This document shows positions 16,832-25,074 of a stretch of DNA of 36,314 bases, one piece after another (positions within the stretch are counted from its first letter, which is position 1; every line of letters begins with the position of its first letter). The DNA is from Methylobacterium tarhaniae (lineage in GTDB: Bacteria > Pseudomonadota > Alphaproteobacteria > Rhizobiales > Beijerinckiaceae). The translations under genes and the position numbers were made by a program. A model generated the notes under the pieces. The model saw only the letters and a list, made by a program, of their open reading frames with translations, made no database searches and was not told the origin of the DNA. The DNA lies in NCBI RefSeq assembly GCF_001043955.1, contig NZ_LABZ01000099.1:1-36314 (forward strand), written 5' to 3'.

Positions 16832-17713
16832 ATGGCACAGAGCTATTCTCTTCACCTTGGACTCAATTCCGTGGATGCGTCCCACTATCGGGGATGGGAC
16901 GGTCGGCTGCGCGCCTGCGAGGCAGACGCCAACGACATGGCGGCGATTGCCCGCTCCCTCGACTATGGGCATACGACGGTGCTGCTCACGCGGGACGCGA
17001 CCGCGCGGCGGTTCATCGACGCAATGGTGCAGCTCTCCCGCACGCTCCGCCCTGGCGACCTGCTCCTGCTCACCTATTCGGGCCATGGCGGGCAGGTCCC
17101 GGACATCGCGGGGGGTGACGAACCCGACGGGCGTGACGAGACCTGGTGCCTTTACGATCGGCAGTTGCTGGACGACGAGATCTACCGCCTGATCGGACAG
17201 TTCCGGCCGGGTGTGCGCATCATGGCGCTGTCTGACAGTTGCCACAGCGGCTCCGTGCTGCGCGAGCAACGAGAAGCCGGCCTTCCGTCCGCACTCGATA
17301 TGGCCCGCCGCGCGGCCGATGTCGCCGGTCTCGACCCGGACGACGCACAGACCCTGCGCGAAGGCGTCGGACGCGCGGCGCCCTTCGAAGTCACGCGTGA
17401 TACCTACGAGGAGCACGCGGATCTCTACCGCGCCGTCCAGGCCGCCGCGACCGGGGCCAAGCAGGTCGCTCCCCAGGCCGAAGCGATCCTGATCTCTGGC
17501 TGCCAGGACAACCAGGTCTCGCTCGATGGCGTCCGCAACGGTTTGTTCACCGCGAACCTCAAGCGGGTGTGGGATGACGGCCGGTTCACCGGCGGTTACC
17601 CGCTTTTCCACCGGCGCATCGCCAGCCGCATGCCGCCCAGCCAGACCCCGAACCTGTTCCGTATCGGCGCGATCAGCACGGCATTCCTGAACCAGACACC
17701 GTTCAAGGTCTGA
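16832..17713 (+). CDS. Caspase-like peptidase (C14, metacaspase/orthocaspase type)
   Basis: The 293-residue protein is a single p20-like caspase fold. The catalytic dyad is visible as His85 in TYSGHGGQ and Cys137 in LSDSCHSGS. The DETWCLYDRQLLDDEI stretch (102-117) and Asp135 next to the nucleophile are typical of orthocaspases that cut after Arg or Lys; that specificity is inferred from the family. The N-terminus SLHLGLNSVD is the first core strand. There is no signal peptide or separate effector domain, so its substrates are probably other proteins, perhaps its operon partners. The start is set by a strong Shine-Dalgarno AGGAGGAG at 16819-16826. It lies 53 bp after the amidase and 39 bp before the CHAT protein. 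Confidence 0.88.
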   Translation: MAQSYSLHLGLNSVDASHYRGWDGRLRACEADANDMAAIARSLDYGHTTVLLTRDATARRFIDAMVQLSRTLRPGDLLLLTYSGHGGQVPDIAGGDEPDGRDETWCLYDRQLLDDEIYRLIGQFRPGVRIMALSDSCHSGSVLREQREAGLPSALDMARRAADVAGLDPDDAQTLREGVGRAAPFEVTRDTYEEHADLYRAVQAAATGAKQVAPQAEAILISGCQDNQVSLDGVRNGLFTANLKRVWDDGRFTGGYPLFHRRIASRMPPSQTPNLFRIGAISTAFLNQTPFKV

Positions 17714-17752
17714 ACCGACGCGATCCGTCGCGTCGAGACAAGAAACCCTTCC

Positions 17753-20700
17753 ATGCCAGGCGGTGAGGCCATGCATCGACTCGCGGTTCCGGGCTCGCCC
17801 GATCCCTTGGCCAAGGCGCAGCCTCCCGTGACCGGTCGGGCCGCCGCGGCGCTGGGCGACGCCGGCCTCCGTGTCGATGTCGAGCATGCCTTCCGCATCG
17901 AGGCGACACGGGCGGCAGCGCCGGTCGCGGTCCCGGCGGTCGCCGACGACGCCGTGGTCGAGATCGAACTCGACGGCGGCGTCGTCTTCTATTCGCGCGT
18001 CGACGACCTGCCCGAGCGGCTGAGGCTGCCGCAGGCGCGTGGCGCCTCGGCAGAGACCGCCGTGATCGAATTGCCCGTGGTCGTGCCGCTCGGCGAGCGC
18101 GAGCGCGGCTTCGGGGACTGGGCCATCCGAGCCCTCCGCATCCTGGGCCTGAAGGCTGGCGAGGCCATCGGCGGGGACGGATCGGGCCGGCTCGCCCAGG
18201 AGTCGGCCCGACGGATCGCGGAGGCGCTCGAGAGGCGCCAGATCCCCGAGCCCGGACTGAAGCGGTGGCAGGGGCGCGAGCTGATCGGCCTCGGCGATGG
18301 CCTGCAGCCGGCCGGCAAGCCGTGGCTGGTGTTTCTCCACGGGACGGCCTCCTCCACCCAGGGCAGCTTCGGCGGTCTGGCCGAGCGCAGCGCGGAGTGG
18401 CGGCAGCTCGCTGCCGCCTACGGCGACCGCATCCTGGCCCTGGAACATCGCACCCTCACCGTCAGCCCGATCCAGAACGCCATCGACGCCTTGGAGGCGC
18501 TGCCCGCGGACGCGGTGCTGCACCTGGTCAGCCACAGCCGAGGGGGGCTGGTCGGAGAGCTGCTGTGCCGGGGCGGGCTCGTGGACAGGCCGGCCGACTT
18601 CCTGCCCGAGGAGCTGGCAGGCTTCGACGAGGGGAGCCGGGCCGCCCTCCAGCGGCTCGGCGACCTGCTCCGCGACAAGAAACCCGTCGTCGAGAGGTTC
18701 GTGCGCGTCGCCTGCCCGGCGCGGGGGACGATCCTCGCCTCCGACCGCCTCGATCTCTGGCTCAACGTCACGCTGAATGCGCTCGGCCTGGCCATCGGCC
18801 TGGCACCGGCCCCCGTCCTGAGCGAAGCGTACGGGTTCCTCAAGGCCCTGACGATCACGGTGGTCAAGGAGAAGGCCGACCCGGCCACCCTGCCCGGGCT
18901 GGAGGCGATGATCCCCGGACGACCGCTGGTCGGCTTGCTGAATCGGGTCGGCACCACGACGGGAGCCGACCTCTCGGTGATCGAGGGTGACATCGAGGGC
19001 GCGGGGATCCTGGGCCGTCTGAAGGTCTTCGCGACCGACGTTTTCTATCGTGAAGATCACGACCTGGTCGTGAATACGAGCGCGATGAGCGGGGGCATGG
19101 CGCGGCCCGCGGGCAGGGCCCGCGTGTTCTCCGACAAGGGCTCCTGGGTGAGCCACTTCGGCTACTTCCGCAATGCGCGTACCGCCGAGCTGGTCGTACG
19201 CGGCGTGCTGCGCAAGGAGGGCGATCTCGCAGGCTTCGCGCCGCTCAATTCCTCGGACGACCTCCCCATGCCCCTCGTCTCCGCCAGGCGGGACGGCGCA
19301 TCGCGGCCGATGGTCTTCGTGCTCCCCGGGATCATGGGCAGCCATTTGACCATCCATGGCCAGCGGGTCTGGCTGGACGTGCCGCAACTCGCTCTGGGGG
19401 GAACGGGCCGGCTCCGGATCGGGGCGGCCGACGTCACGCCGGAAGCTCCCATCGGGCTCTACTACGCCGAGCTGTGCGCGCACCTGGCGCGCACCCATGA
19501 GGTGCGGCCCTGGTCGTATGACTGGCGCCTCTCCGTGCGGAGCACGGGCCGGCAGCTGGCGCAGGCGCTCCGGGACGCGCTTGCGGCCACGGACCAGCCG
19601 ATCCGCATCGTGGCCCATTCCCTTGGCGGGCTGGTGGCGCGATCCGCGTTCCGGGACGGCGGGCTCTGGCAGCAGTTCCGCGACCGCGACGGCTCTCGGC
19701 TGGTGATGCTGGGCACGCCCAACGGCGGCTCGCACGGCATTCCGCTCATGCTGCTCGGCCGGGACCGGACCCTTCAAGCGCTCGCCATGCTCGATGTCAC
19801 GGCGAGCCGACGTGAGCTCCTCGACGTCGTGAGCCGGTTCCCCGCCGTGCTTGAGATGTTGCCGCACGATCCCGACTTCAACCTCTTTACCGCCGCGGGT
19901 TGGTCCCGCCTCGCGGATCTCGACCTCGATCGGGCGGCTTGGGCGCAACCCGATCAAGCCGACCTCGCCGACGCACGGGCGGTTCGCGACGATCTCGCGG
20001 CCGGACCGTTCGATCCCGAGCGGATGGTCTACATCGCCGGCCAGGCTCCAACCCCTGAGCGCCTGCTGATCGCTGCCGGCCCGGCGGGAGGGCAGCAGGT
20101 GCTGTTCGGGATGACAGAGGAGGGAGACGGGCGCGTGCCCTGGCGCACGGGAATCCTGCCGGGCATGCGGGCATGGTATGCCCCGGCGGCACACGGCGAC
20201 CTCCCGCGCTACCGGCCGGGCTTCGCGGCCATCACCGACCTGCTCGTGCAGGGCACGACCAACCGTCTCCCGGCGCGGCCGGCCGGCCTGCGGGGAGCTG
20301 CCACGGTGCGGCCCGTGCTGCGGGAGGTCCCGACGATCCATCCCGATTTCGAGGAGATGGCCGCCGCCGCGATGGGCGGGACACGCGCCGCGCCGGTTGC
20401 ACCGGCCGCGCCGCGGGTGCGCATCACCGTGATCCACGGTCACGTCGCCATGGCAGACCATCCGGTGATGGTCGGGCACTACGAAGGCGACACGATCGCA
20501 GGCCCCGAACGCGCGTTGGACCTGCTCCTGAACGGCCGCCTGACGCACCGGCGGCACCTCGGGCTGTACCCGGGGCGACGGGGCACGTCCGAGGTGATGC
20601 TCGACCGCAGGCAGCGTCCCGAGGGCGCGGTCGTCCTCGGGCTGGGGACGCCCGGCACGCTGACCGGAGGTCTCTTGGAAGAGATCTACCTGGGCGGCTT

Positions 20701-23215
20701 CCTGCGCTACGCCGCGGCCGAGGAGGAAGAGTGGTGCGCGCAGGGCCAGTCGCAGGCCCGCCGGCTGCGCCTGTCGACGGTTCTCGTCGGCGGCGGCGAG
20801 GGCGGGCTGTCCGTCCGCGAGTCGCTTCGCGCGCTGCTCGTCGGGCTGCAGCGGGCGCAGCGCCTCCTCCAGAAGGGGCCGCGCTACGTCGAGCTTCAGG
20901 TCGTGGAGTTCCTCGAGCACCGTGCCATCGAGATTTGGCACGAGCTCGATCGACTCAGCGGTCACCTCGAGCAGGATTCGTGCGACGGGAGCGGCGAGCT
21001 CATCGAGCTGGCGCCGTGTGTTCAAATCCGCGACGGAGGGAAGCGACGGATCGGGGAAGGCGGCGATCCGAGCTGGTGGCAGCCGTTGCAGGTCACCATC
21101 GACCCGCACGGCCCCCAGAAGCTGATCAGCTTCGCGACGCCGAGCGGCCGGGCTCGGGTCGAGGCCTCCGCGTTGATCTACAATCAATCCATCGTCGATC
21201 TCTTCTCGAGTCAGGCGCCGAGCTCGGCCGGCCTCTATCCGGAGATGGGGACGCCCGGTCGCGCCTTGTTCGAGCTACTCTGGCCGGACCACCTCAAGGA
21301 TCGCAGCCAGGAGGATCGCAACCTGCGTCTGATCCTCGATGCCGAGACGGCCGCGTTTCCCTGGGAGATCATGGACGACCGGCGCCCGTGGCAGGAGCGG
21401 GTCGAAGACGGTGACGGAGAGCGGCAGGCGCCGCCGGCCGTGCGGGCCGGTGCGGTCCGCCAGCTCACACGGACACGCTTTCGTGCGCGGCCGCAAGCCC
21501 CGCTCCGCTCGACGCGCCGGGCGCTCGTGATCGGCAATCCGACCGCCATCCCGGCGCCCGGCTTCGGCCCGCTCGCCGGAGCCGAGCAGGAGGCTCAGGC
21601 GGTGGTGAGCCTGCTTGAAGCGAGCGGCTACGAGGTGGAACGGCTGATCGGCCGGGAGGCCCGGCCCGACCGGATCCTCGCCATGCTGTTCGCGCAGGCG
21701 TGGCAGGTCGTACACATCGCGGCCCACGGAGCCGTCAAACACCGGTTCCGGCCGGACGGACCCGAGGTCACGGGCGCGATCCTGGGCGGGGAGTTCGTGC
21801 TGGGACCGGACACTCTCGATCGCATGCCGGTGCCCCCGGACCTGTTCTTCGTGAATTGCTGTCACCTCGGGGCGGTCGACAAGGAGGCGGAAGCCGCACG
21901 CGGCCGCAATCGGGATTGGCCACACCTGGCGGCCACGGTCTCGGTGCAACTGATCGAGATCGGGGTGCGCGCCGTCGTGGCGGCCGGGTGGGCCGTGGAC
22001 GACGCGGCCGCGAGGATCTTCGCTCTGGAATTCTACGGGCGCCTGCTTGGGGGCGAGAATTTCGGGGAGGCTGTCAAGGAGGCTCGCAAGCGTGTCTATC
22101 ATGAGTACCGCGACACGACGACGTGGGGTGCCTACCAGTGCTACGGCGAGCCGGACTGGCGCTTGAACGGCGGCGAGACAGTTCAAACGACCTGGGAGCC
22201 GCGTCCTTTCGCGGCCGTGGCGGAGGTGCTGGAGGCAATCGAGAGCATCCGGGGCGACGCCCGGACCGGCGTCGAGCGCGACGCCGACACGCTCCGGCAG
22301 CGCTTGGCGGCCGTCGTGGATCTGGCCGGCCAGCGGACCTTCACCGGCCGCCCGGAGGTCGCAGCCCTGCTGGGCGAGGTCTTCGGTGATCTCGGCGACT
22401 TGGCGACCGCCCTGGCGTGGTACGATCGGGCCTTCTCCGCCGAGCAGGCTCACACGGGGCAAGTCCACCTGCCAATGCGCGCCATCGAGCGGCGGGCCAA
22501 CCTGCGGGCGCGCTTGGCGGTGCAGCGCTTCCGGGAGACGGATCCGGCCCAGGCCGACCGCGAGGGCGCGCGCAAGGAGATCGAGCAGTCCCTGAAGGAA
22601 CTCCGGCGATTGGCACAGCTCGCGGGGAAGACCAGTGAGCGCCTGGCGCTGCAGGGCAGCTGTCACAAACGACTCGCGCAGGTACTCACGGATGCCGAGC
22701 GGATGCAGGCTCTGAAGCGTATGAGGGATTGTTACGCCGACGCCGAGAGGCTGACTCGGGAGCGCACGGGATGTGTCGATCCGTACCACCGGCGGATGCA
22801 GGCTGCGGCCGTATTCGTGATCGACCTGTGCGCGAACGGGACCGTTTCCGAGCAGGCTCAGACTCTGCTCAAAATCGTACGGACCGAAGCGGAACAGCGT
22901 TACGCTGAGGAGGCCAGCTTCTGGAACGGCATCGCCGCTGCCGAAATCAGCGTTCTGGAGTTTATCGCCCATGACGGAAAGGACGGGTCGTGCATGGAGG
23001 ATGCTGCACAAGGTTATTTCAAGGCTTGGCGGAGAAATGGCTCGGCCCTGATGATGATTTCGGTCCTCGAGCAGATGGATTTCCTCGTAGACGTGCTGAA
23101 CGACAGCCAGGCGAGCCGGTCGCATGCCCTGCAGGCGGTCGCGGCTCTGCGCGCCGATCTGCAGGCTCAAATGTCCTCGGGGGTCTGGTCGGCGGCCGAA
23201 TGCGGGCCGGCATGA
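17753..23215 (+). CDS. Giant CHAT-domain protein with two alpha/beta-hydrolase (lipase-like) domains and C-terminal helical repeats
   Basis: 1820 residues, no signal peptide. Order seen: (1) first alpha/beta-hydrolase, with WLVFLHGTASS (near 193) and nucleophile Ser262 in SHSRGG; (2) second hydrolase of LCAT/PGAP1-like type, starting FVLPGIMGSHL (near 523) with Ser623 in VAHSLGG; (3) a conserved-looking middle segment (about 885-1070) with DHPVMVGHYEGDTIAG and VVLGLGTPG, family unknown to me; (4) a CHAT caspase-like domain (about 1190-1470) with His1325 in HIAAHG and probable Cys1370 in FVNCCHLG; (5) a mostly helical C-terminal part (about 1480-1820) that looks TPR-like. CHAT proteases are clan-CD relatives of the caspase next door. 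Joining two esterase/lipase domains to a CHAT protease suggests a protease-controlled lipase, but this is inference. The ATG at 17753 lacks a clear Shine-Dalgarno; the ATG at 17771 has a weak GGTGAGG before it. Confidence 0.85.
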   Translation: MPGGEAMHRLAVPGSPDPLAKAQPPVTGRAAAALGDAGLRVDVEHAFRIEATRAAAPVAVPAVADDAVVEIELDGGVVFYSRVDDLPERLRLPQARGASAETAVIELPVVVPLGERERGFGDWAIRALRILGLKAGEAIGGDGSGRLAQESARRIAEALERRQIPEPGLKRWQGRELIGLGDGLQPAGKPWLVFLHGTASSTQGSFGGLAERSAEWRQLAAAYGDRILALEHRTLTVSPIQNAIDALEALPADAVLHLVSHSRGGLVGELLCRGGLVDRPADFLPEELAGFDEGSRAALQRLGDLLRDKKPVVERFVRVACPARGTILASDRLDLWLNVTLNALGLAIGLAPAPVLSEAYGFLKALTITVVKEKADPATLPGLEAMIPGRPLVGLLNRVGTTTGADLSVIEGDIEGAGILGRLKVFATDVFYREDHDLVVNTSAMSGGMARPAGRARVFSDKGSWVSHFGYFRNARTAELVVRGVLRKEGDLAGFAPLNSSDDLPMPLVSARRDGASRPMVFVLPGIMGSHLTIHGQRVWLDVPQLALGGTGRLRIGAADVTPEAPIGLYYAELCAHLARTHEVRPWSYDWRLSVRSTGRQLAQALRDALAATDQPIRIVAHSLGGLVARSAFRDGGLWQQFRDRDGSRLVMLGTPNGGSHGIPLMLLGRDRTLQALAMLDVTASRRELLDVVSRFPAVLEMLPHDPDFNLFTAAGWSRLADLDLDRAAWAQPDQADLADARAVRDDLAAGPFDPERMVYIAGQAPTPERLLIAAGPAGGQQVLFGMTEEGDGRVPWRTGILPGMRAWYAPAAHGDLPRYRPGFAAITDLLVQGTTNRLPARPAGLRGAATVRPVLREVPTIHPDFEEMAAAAMGGTRAAPVAPAAPRVRITVIHGHVAMADHPVMVGHYEGDTIAGPERALDLLLNGRLTHRRHLGLYPGRRGTSEVMLDRRQRPEGAVVLGLGTPGTLTGGLLEEIYLGGFLRYAAAEEEEWCAQGQSQARRLRLSTVLVGGGEGGLSVRESLRALLVGLQRAQRLLQKGPRYVELQVVEFLEHRAIEIWHELDRLSGHLEQDSCDGSGELIELAPCVQIRDGGKRRIGEGGDPSWWQPLQVTIDPHGPQKLISFATPSGRARVEASALIYNQSIVDLFSSQAPSSAGLYPEMGTPGRALFELLWPDHLKDRSQEDRNLRLILDAETAAFPWEIMDDRRPWQERVEDGDGERQAPPAVRAGAVRQLTRTRFRARPQAPLRSTRRALVIGNPTAIPAPGFGPLAGAEQEAQAVVSLLEASGYEVERLIGREARPDRILAMLFAQAWQVVHIAAHGAVKHRFRPDGPEVTGAILGGEFVLGPDTLDRMPVPPDLFFVNCCHLGAVDKEAEAARGRNRDWPHLAATVSVQLIEIGVRAVVAAGWAVDDAAARIFALEFYGRLLGGENFGEAVKEARKRVYHEYRDTTTWGAYQCYGEPDWRLNGGETVQTTWEPRPFAAVAEVLEAIESIRGDARTGVERDADTLRQRLAAVVDLAGQRTFTGRPEVAALLGEVFGDLGDLATALAWYDRAFSAEQAHTGQVHLPMRAIERRANLRARLAVQRFRETDPAQADREGARKEIEQSLKELRRLAQLAGKTSERLALQGSCHKRLAQVLTDAERMQALKRMRDCYADAERLTRERTGCVDPYHRRMQAAAVFVIDLCANGTVSEQAQTLLKIVRTEAEQRYAEEASFWNGIAAAEISVLEFIAHDGKDGSCMEDAAQGYFKAWRRNGSALMMISVLEQMDFLVDVLNDSQASRSHALQAVAALRADLQAQMSSGVWSAAECGPA

Positions 23216-23392
23216 CGTCCGACGATCACGACATCCGACGGGGACGAACCGAAGCTGCGCTCGCACCAGGATCACCGTGGGAGACCGGCTACCGCAAGAG
23301 CCTCGACGGGAAAAACCGGGGCGGGTTGCCCGAGGCAGGAGATCGTCCCCTCGAAGGAGGCGCAGACCGTGACCTGATTTTGTCGGAACACT

Positions 23393-23467
23393 GACGACCG
23401 CGTCCGGCCGCATTCGCCCCCGGACTACCGGCCGCGCGCGCCGGCCACCATCCCGGATCTGACCTTC
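23393..23467 (+). pseudogene. IS3-family transposase (OrfB) C-terminal scrap
   Basis: In one frame this reads DDRVRPHSPPDYRPRAPATI and a few more residues. That matches the characteristic end of IS3-family OrfB integrases (NxxRPHSSLGYRPPAP). Everything upstream, including the DDE core, is missing. Confidence 0.55.
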
Positions 23468-23477
23468 CGGCTCTTGT

Positions 23478-23600
23478 CATCGGGTGAGCACGGTCACGCA
23501 GACGATTCGCAAGCGGATCGAGAAGGCCTTCACCTTCACAGTCGCGGCCCTCAACCTCGTGCGGCTGCCGAAACTCCTGGCAACTCTGGTGACGGCCTGA
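23478..23600 (+). pseudogene. IS5-family transposase C-terminal scrap
   Basis: The frame ending at the TGA at 23598-23600 reads RKRIEKAFTFTVAALNLVRL followed by PKLLATLVTA. This resembles the end of IS5-type transposases (xFTFxAAAYNLVRLPKLL). The catalytic part is absent, so it is a dead remnant abutting the IS3 scrap. Confidence 0.5.
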
Positions 23601-23976
23601 CGTCGAAGCCCCACACCGGCGCTTGCTCTCCAACCCTGCCTCGTTCCAGCGCATCAGGCCCGGCCTGCGCCGCGAAACGTCGCACGGGCGCGACGCCGAG
23701 GAAGACCCAGAACGACGCCCACCTGTTTCCAGCAGCCCGTTAGGTCATCTGACGAGCGCTGCCCTCTATCGCCATGTCGTGCTGAAGATCGTGCGCAAGC
23801 TCGAGGCCAACAATGTCTTCAGGTTCATCTACGACGTTGGGTTGGTCGAACGGCCGCTGGATTGGATGATGCGTAGGCACTCTGGAGGCTTATCAGTGCT
23901 CATCGTGAAATAGAGATGCGGCCTGAGAACACCGGCCGGACCTCCCAGGTCAATGGAGCGAGGCCATCAAGTCCGT

Positions 23977-24156
23977 GCCTTTTAAGGTGCTAAATACTGG
24001 GATTGCCTACAAAAATCGGAAAGCGGGCTGCTAAGCTTGGTGGCACGCTTCGGAGCCGAAAGCACTTCGGACACAGGGAAACCGCCCTGAAGAAAGCGGC
24101 CCTTCAAGATCAAGAAAATTAGCAATAAATCGCAAATATTAGACACCTTAAAAGGC
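23977..24156. repeat. Inverted-repeat element B (MITE-like), related to element A
   Basis: Perfect 13-bp terminal inverted repeats GCCTTTTAAGGTG (23977-23989) and CACCTTAAAAGGC (24144-24156) enclose about 154 bp, and the symmetry extends loosely inwards (CTAAATA / TATTAG). The internal sequence resembles element A at 14123-14299. It ends eight bases before the stop codon of the TIR response-regulator gene. Elements A and B bracket the 9.7-kb endolysin-caspase-CHAT operon. Confidence 0.65.
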
Positions 24157-24163
24157 GTGGCCA

Positions 24164-25045
24164 TTAAGCCCACCACCCCGAAAGCTCTCGGATGATATCT
24201 TCCTTAGCTGCGGAGACACCATTCGTGATATTTATTGTGAGCAATCCCCCCATATCAGACGGTATTTCTGCCCCGGCTTTATGTAACAAGATTATGCGAC
24301 CGGATTTGCGGCCAAAAAACCCACAAAAATATCCAATCTCAAAAATAACATTCTGTCGTGCTCTCATACTTCCACTCGCGTAGTCGTCAGGCGTCAGTAG
24401 TGCGAAAACAAGATCCGCCTTTTCACCATATTTCTCAAGTTTTTCAATGACAGCCTCTCCTTTGTTGGGTTCATTTTGCAGTACAATTGGTTCGCCTATG
24501 TTTAATTCGTCGCGGAGAAGGCGAACGAGTTCGTTTTTTGCATCGTGATTATGTCCATGTACTATAAAAATAAATGGCTTCATTTCACCGTCAGAGTACA
24601 CGATTTTTGCTTTTAGCATAATATCATCAACATTATAGCCAGACCCATATCTAACTATATTCTTGAAGTTTTTCATAAAATTTATTTTATCATCACTAAA
24701 TCGAGGGGCGGATTTTATGTAGATTCGTGCCTTCGGCAGCAAGGTTTGAAAGTCGCGCAGTAATGAGAATCCTGCAATTTCATAATCCCCGATGCTGGTC
24801 TCTTTGTCATCATAAGGAAGGCCAATATCAAGAATAACAAATCGTGTCGTCGGATAGCGCTCAGCTAGTAAATACGCTTCATTCACGGTTTTTGCATGGT
24901 AGACATTAAATCCCCCGAAAACTCTAAGTGAGCGCGATACAGATTCTGCGAGCATAACGTCATCTTCGACAAACAATATCCCCGGCTTCTTCCAATTTTT
25001 CTGGGTATTATTGATAGAATCATTTTGATGTGAGGAGTCGGACAT
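24164..25045 (-). CDS. Response regulator with C-terminal TIR-like (Cap12/Pycsar-effector type) domain
   Basis: 293 residues in two parts. Residues 22-135 are a receiver domain with acidic residues E27-D28-D29, phospho-acceptor Asp73 (VILDIGLP) and Lys111 (YIKSAP). Residues 156-293 belong to the TIR-like family PF10137: PFIFIVHGHNHDAKNELV, the EPIVLQNEPNKGEAVIEKLE loop, DLVFALLTPDD and QNVIFEIGYFCGFFGR with candidate catalytic Glu236. Members of this family act as NAD-degrading effectors in CBASS (TIR-STING) and Pycsar defence. A phosphorylation-gated NADase or nucleotide-binding switch is inferred here. It lies 29 bp downstream of the histidine kinase gene on the same strand, with AT-rich composition unlike the flanks. 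No DNA-binding output domain is present. Confidence 0.88.
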   Translation of the reverse strand: MSDSSHQNDSINNTQKNWKKPGILFVEDDVMLAESVSRSLRVFGGFNVYHAKTVNEAYLLAERYPTTRFVILDIGLPYDDKETSIGDYEIAGFSLLRDFQTLLPKARIYIKSAPRFSDDKINFMKNFKNIVRYGSGYNVDDIMLKAKIVYSDGEMKPFIFIVHGHNHDAKNELVRLLRDELNIGEPIVLQNEPNKGEAVIEKLEKYGEKADLVFALLTPDDYASGSMRARQNVIFEIGYFCGFFGRKSGRIILLHKAGAEIPSDMGGLLTINITNGVSAAKEDIIRELSGWWA

Positions 25046-25074
25046 TTTATCGCCTCATCTGTTGGTGAAACGTG

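Larger units (their letters stand above)
23216..23976. other. Gene-free scar region between the CHAT gene and element B
   Basis: No complete gene. It contains C-terminal scraps of two unrelated transposases (separate entries). A short plus-strand run near 23746-23913 (FRFIYDVGLVERPLDWMM) reads like protein, but I cannot assign it. This is consistent with repeated insertion and decay at the right edge of the operon. Confidence 0.5.

Noticed and set aside
16802..21187. Long minus-strand open frame (over 1400 codons) opposite the caspase and CHAT genes
   Set aside because: The opposite strand has intact catalytic motifs of two families. This frame has no recognisable domain and is an antisense shadow.
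16832..23215. Bacterial gasdermin or type III-E CRISPR (Craspase-like) locus, because of the caspase/CHAT proteases
   Set aside because: No gasdermin-like pore protein, Cas gene or repeat array occurs in the window. The CHAT domain here is fused to hydrolases, not to a Csx29-like partner.
23977..24156. Elements A and B as tyrosine-recombinase attachment sites
   Set aside because: They are about 180 bp with terminal inverted repeats and in the same orientation. No integrase or tRNA gene is present, so a MITE-like repeat explains them better.
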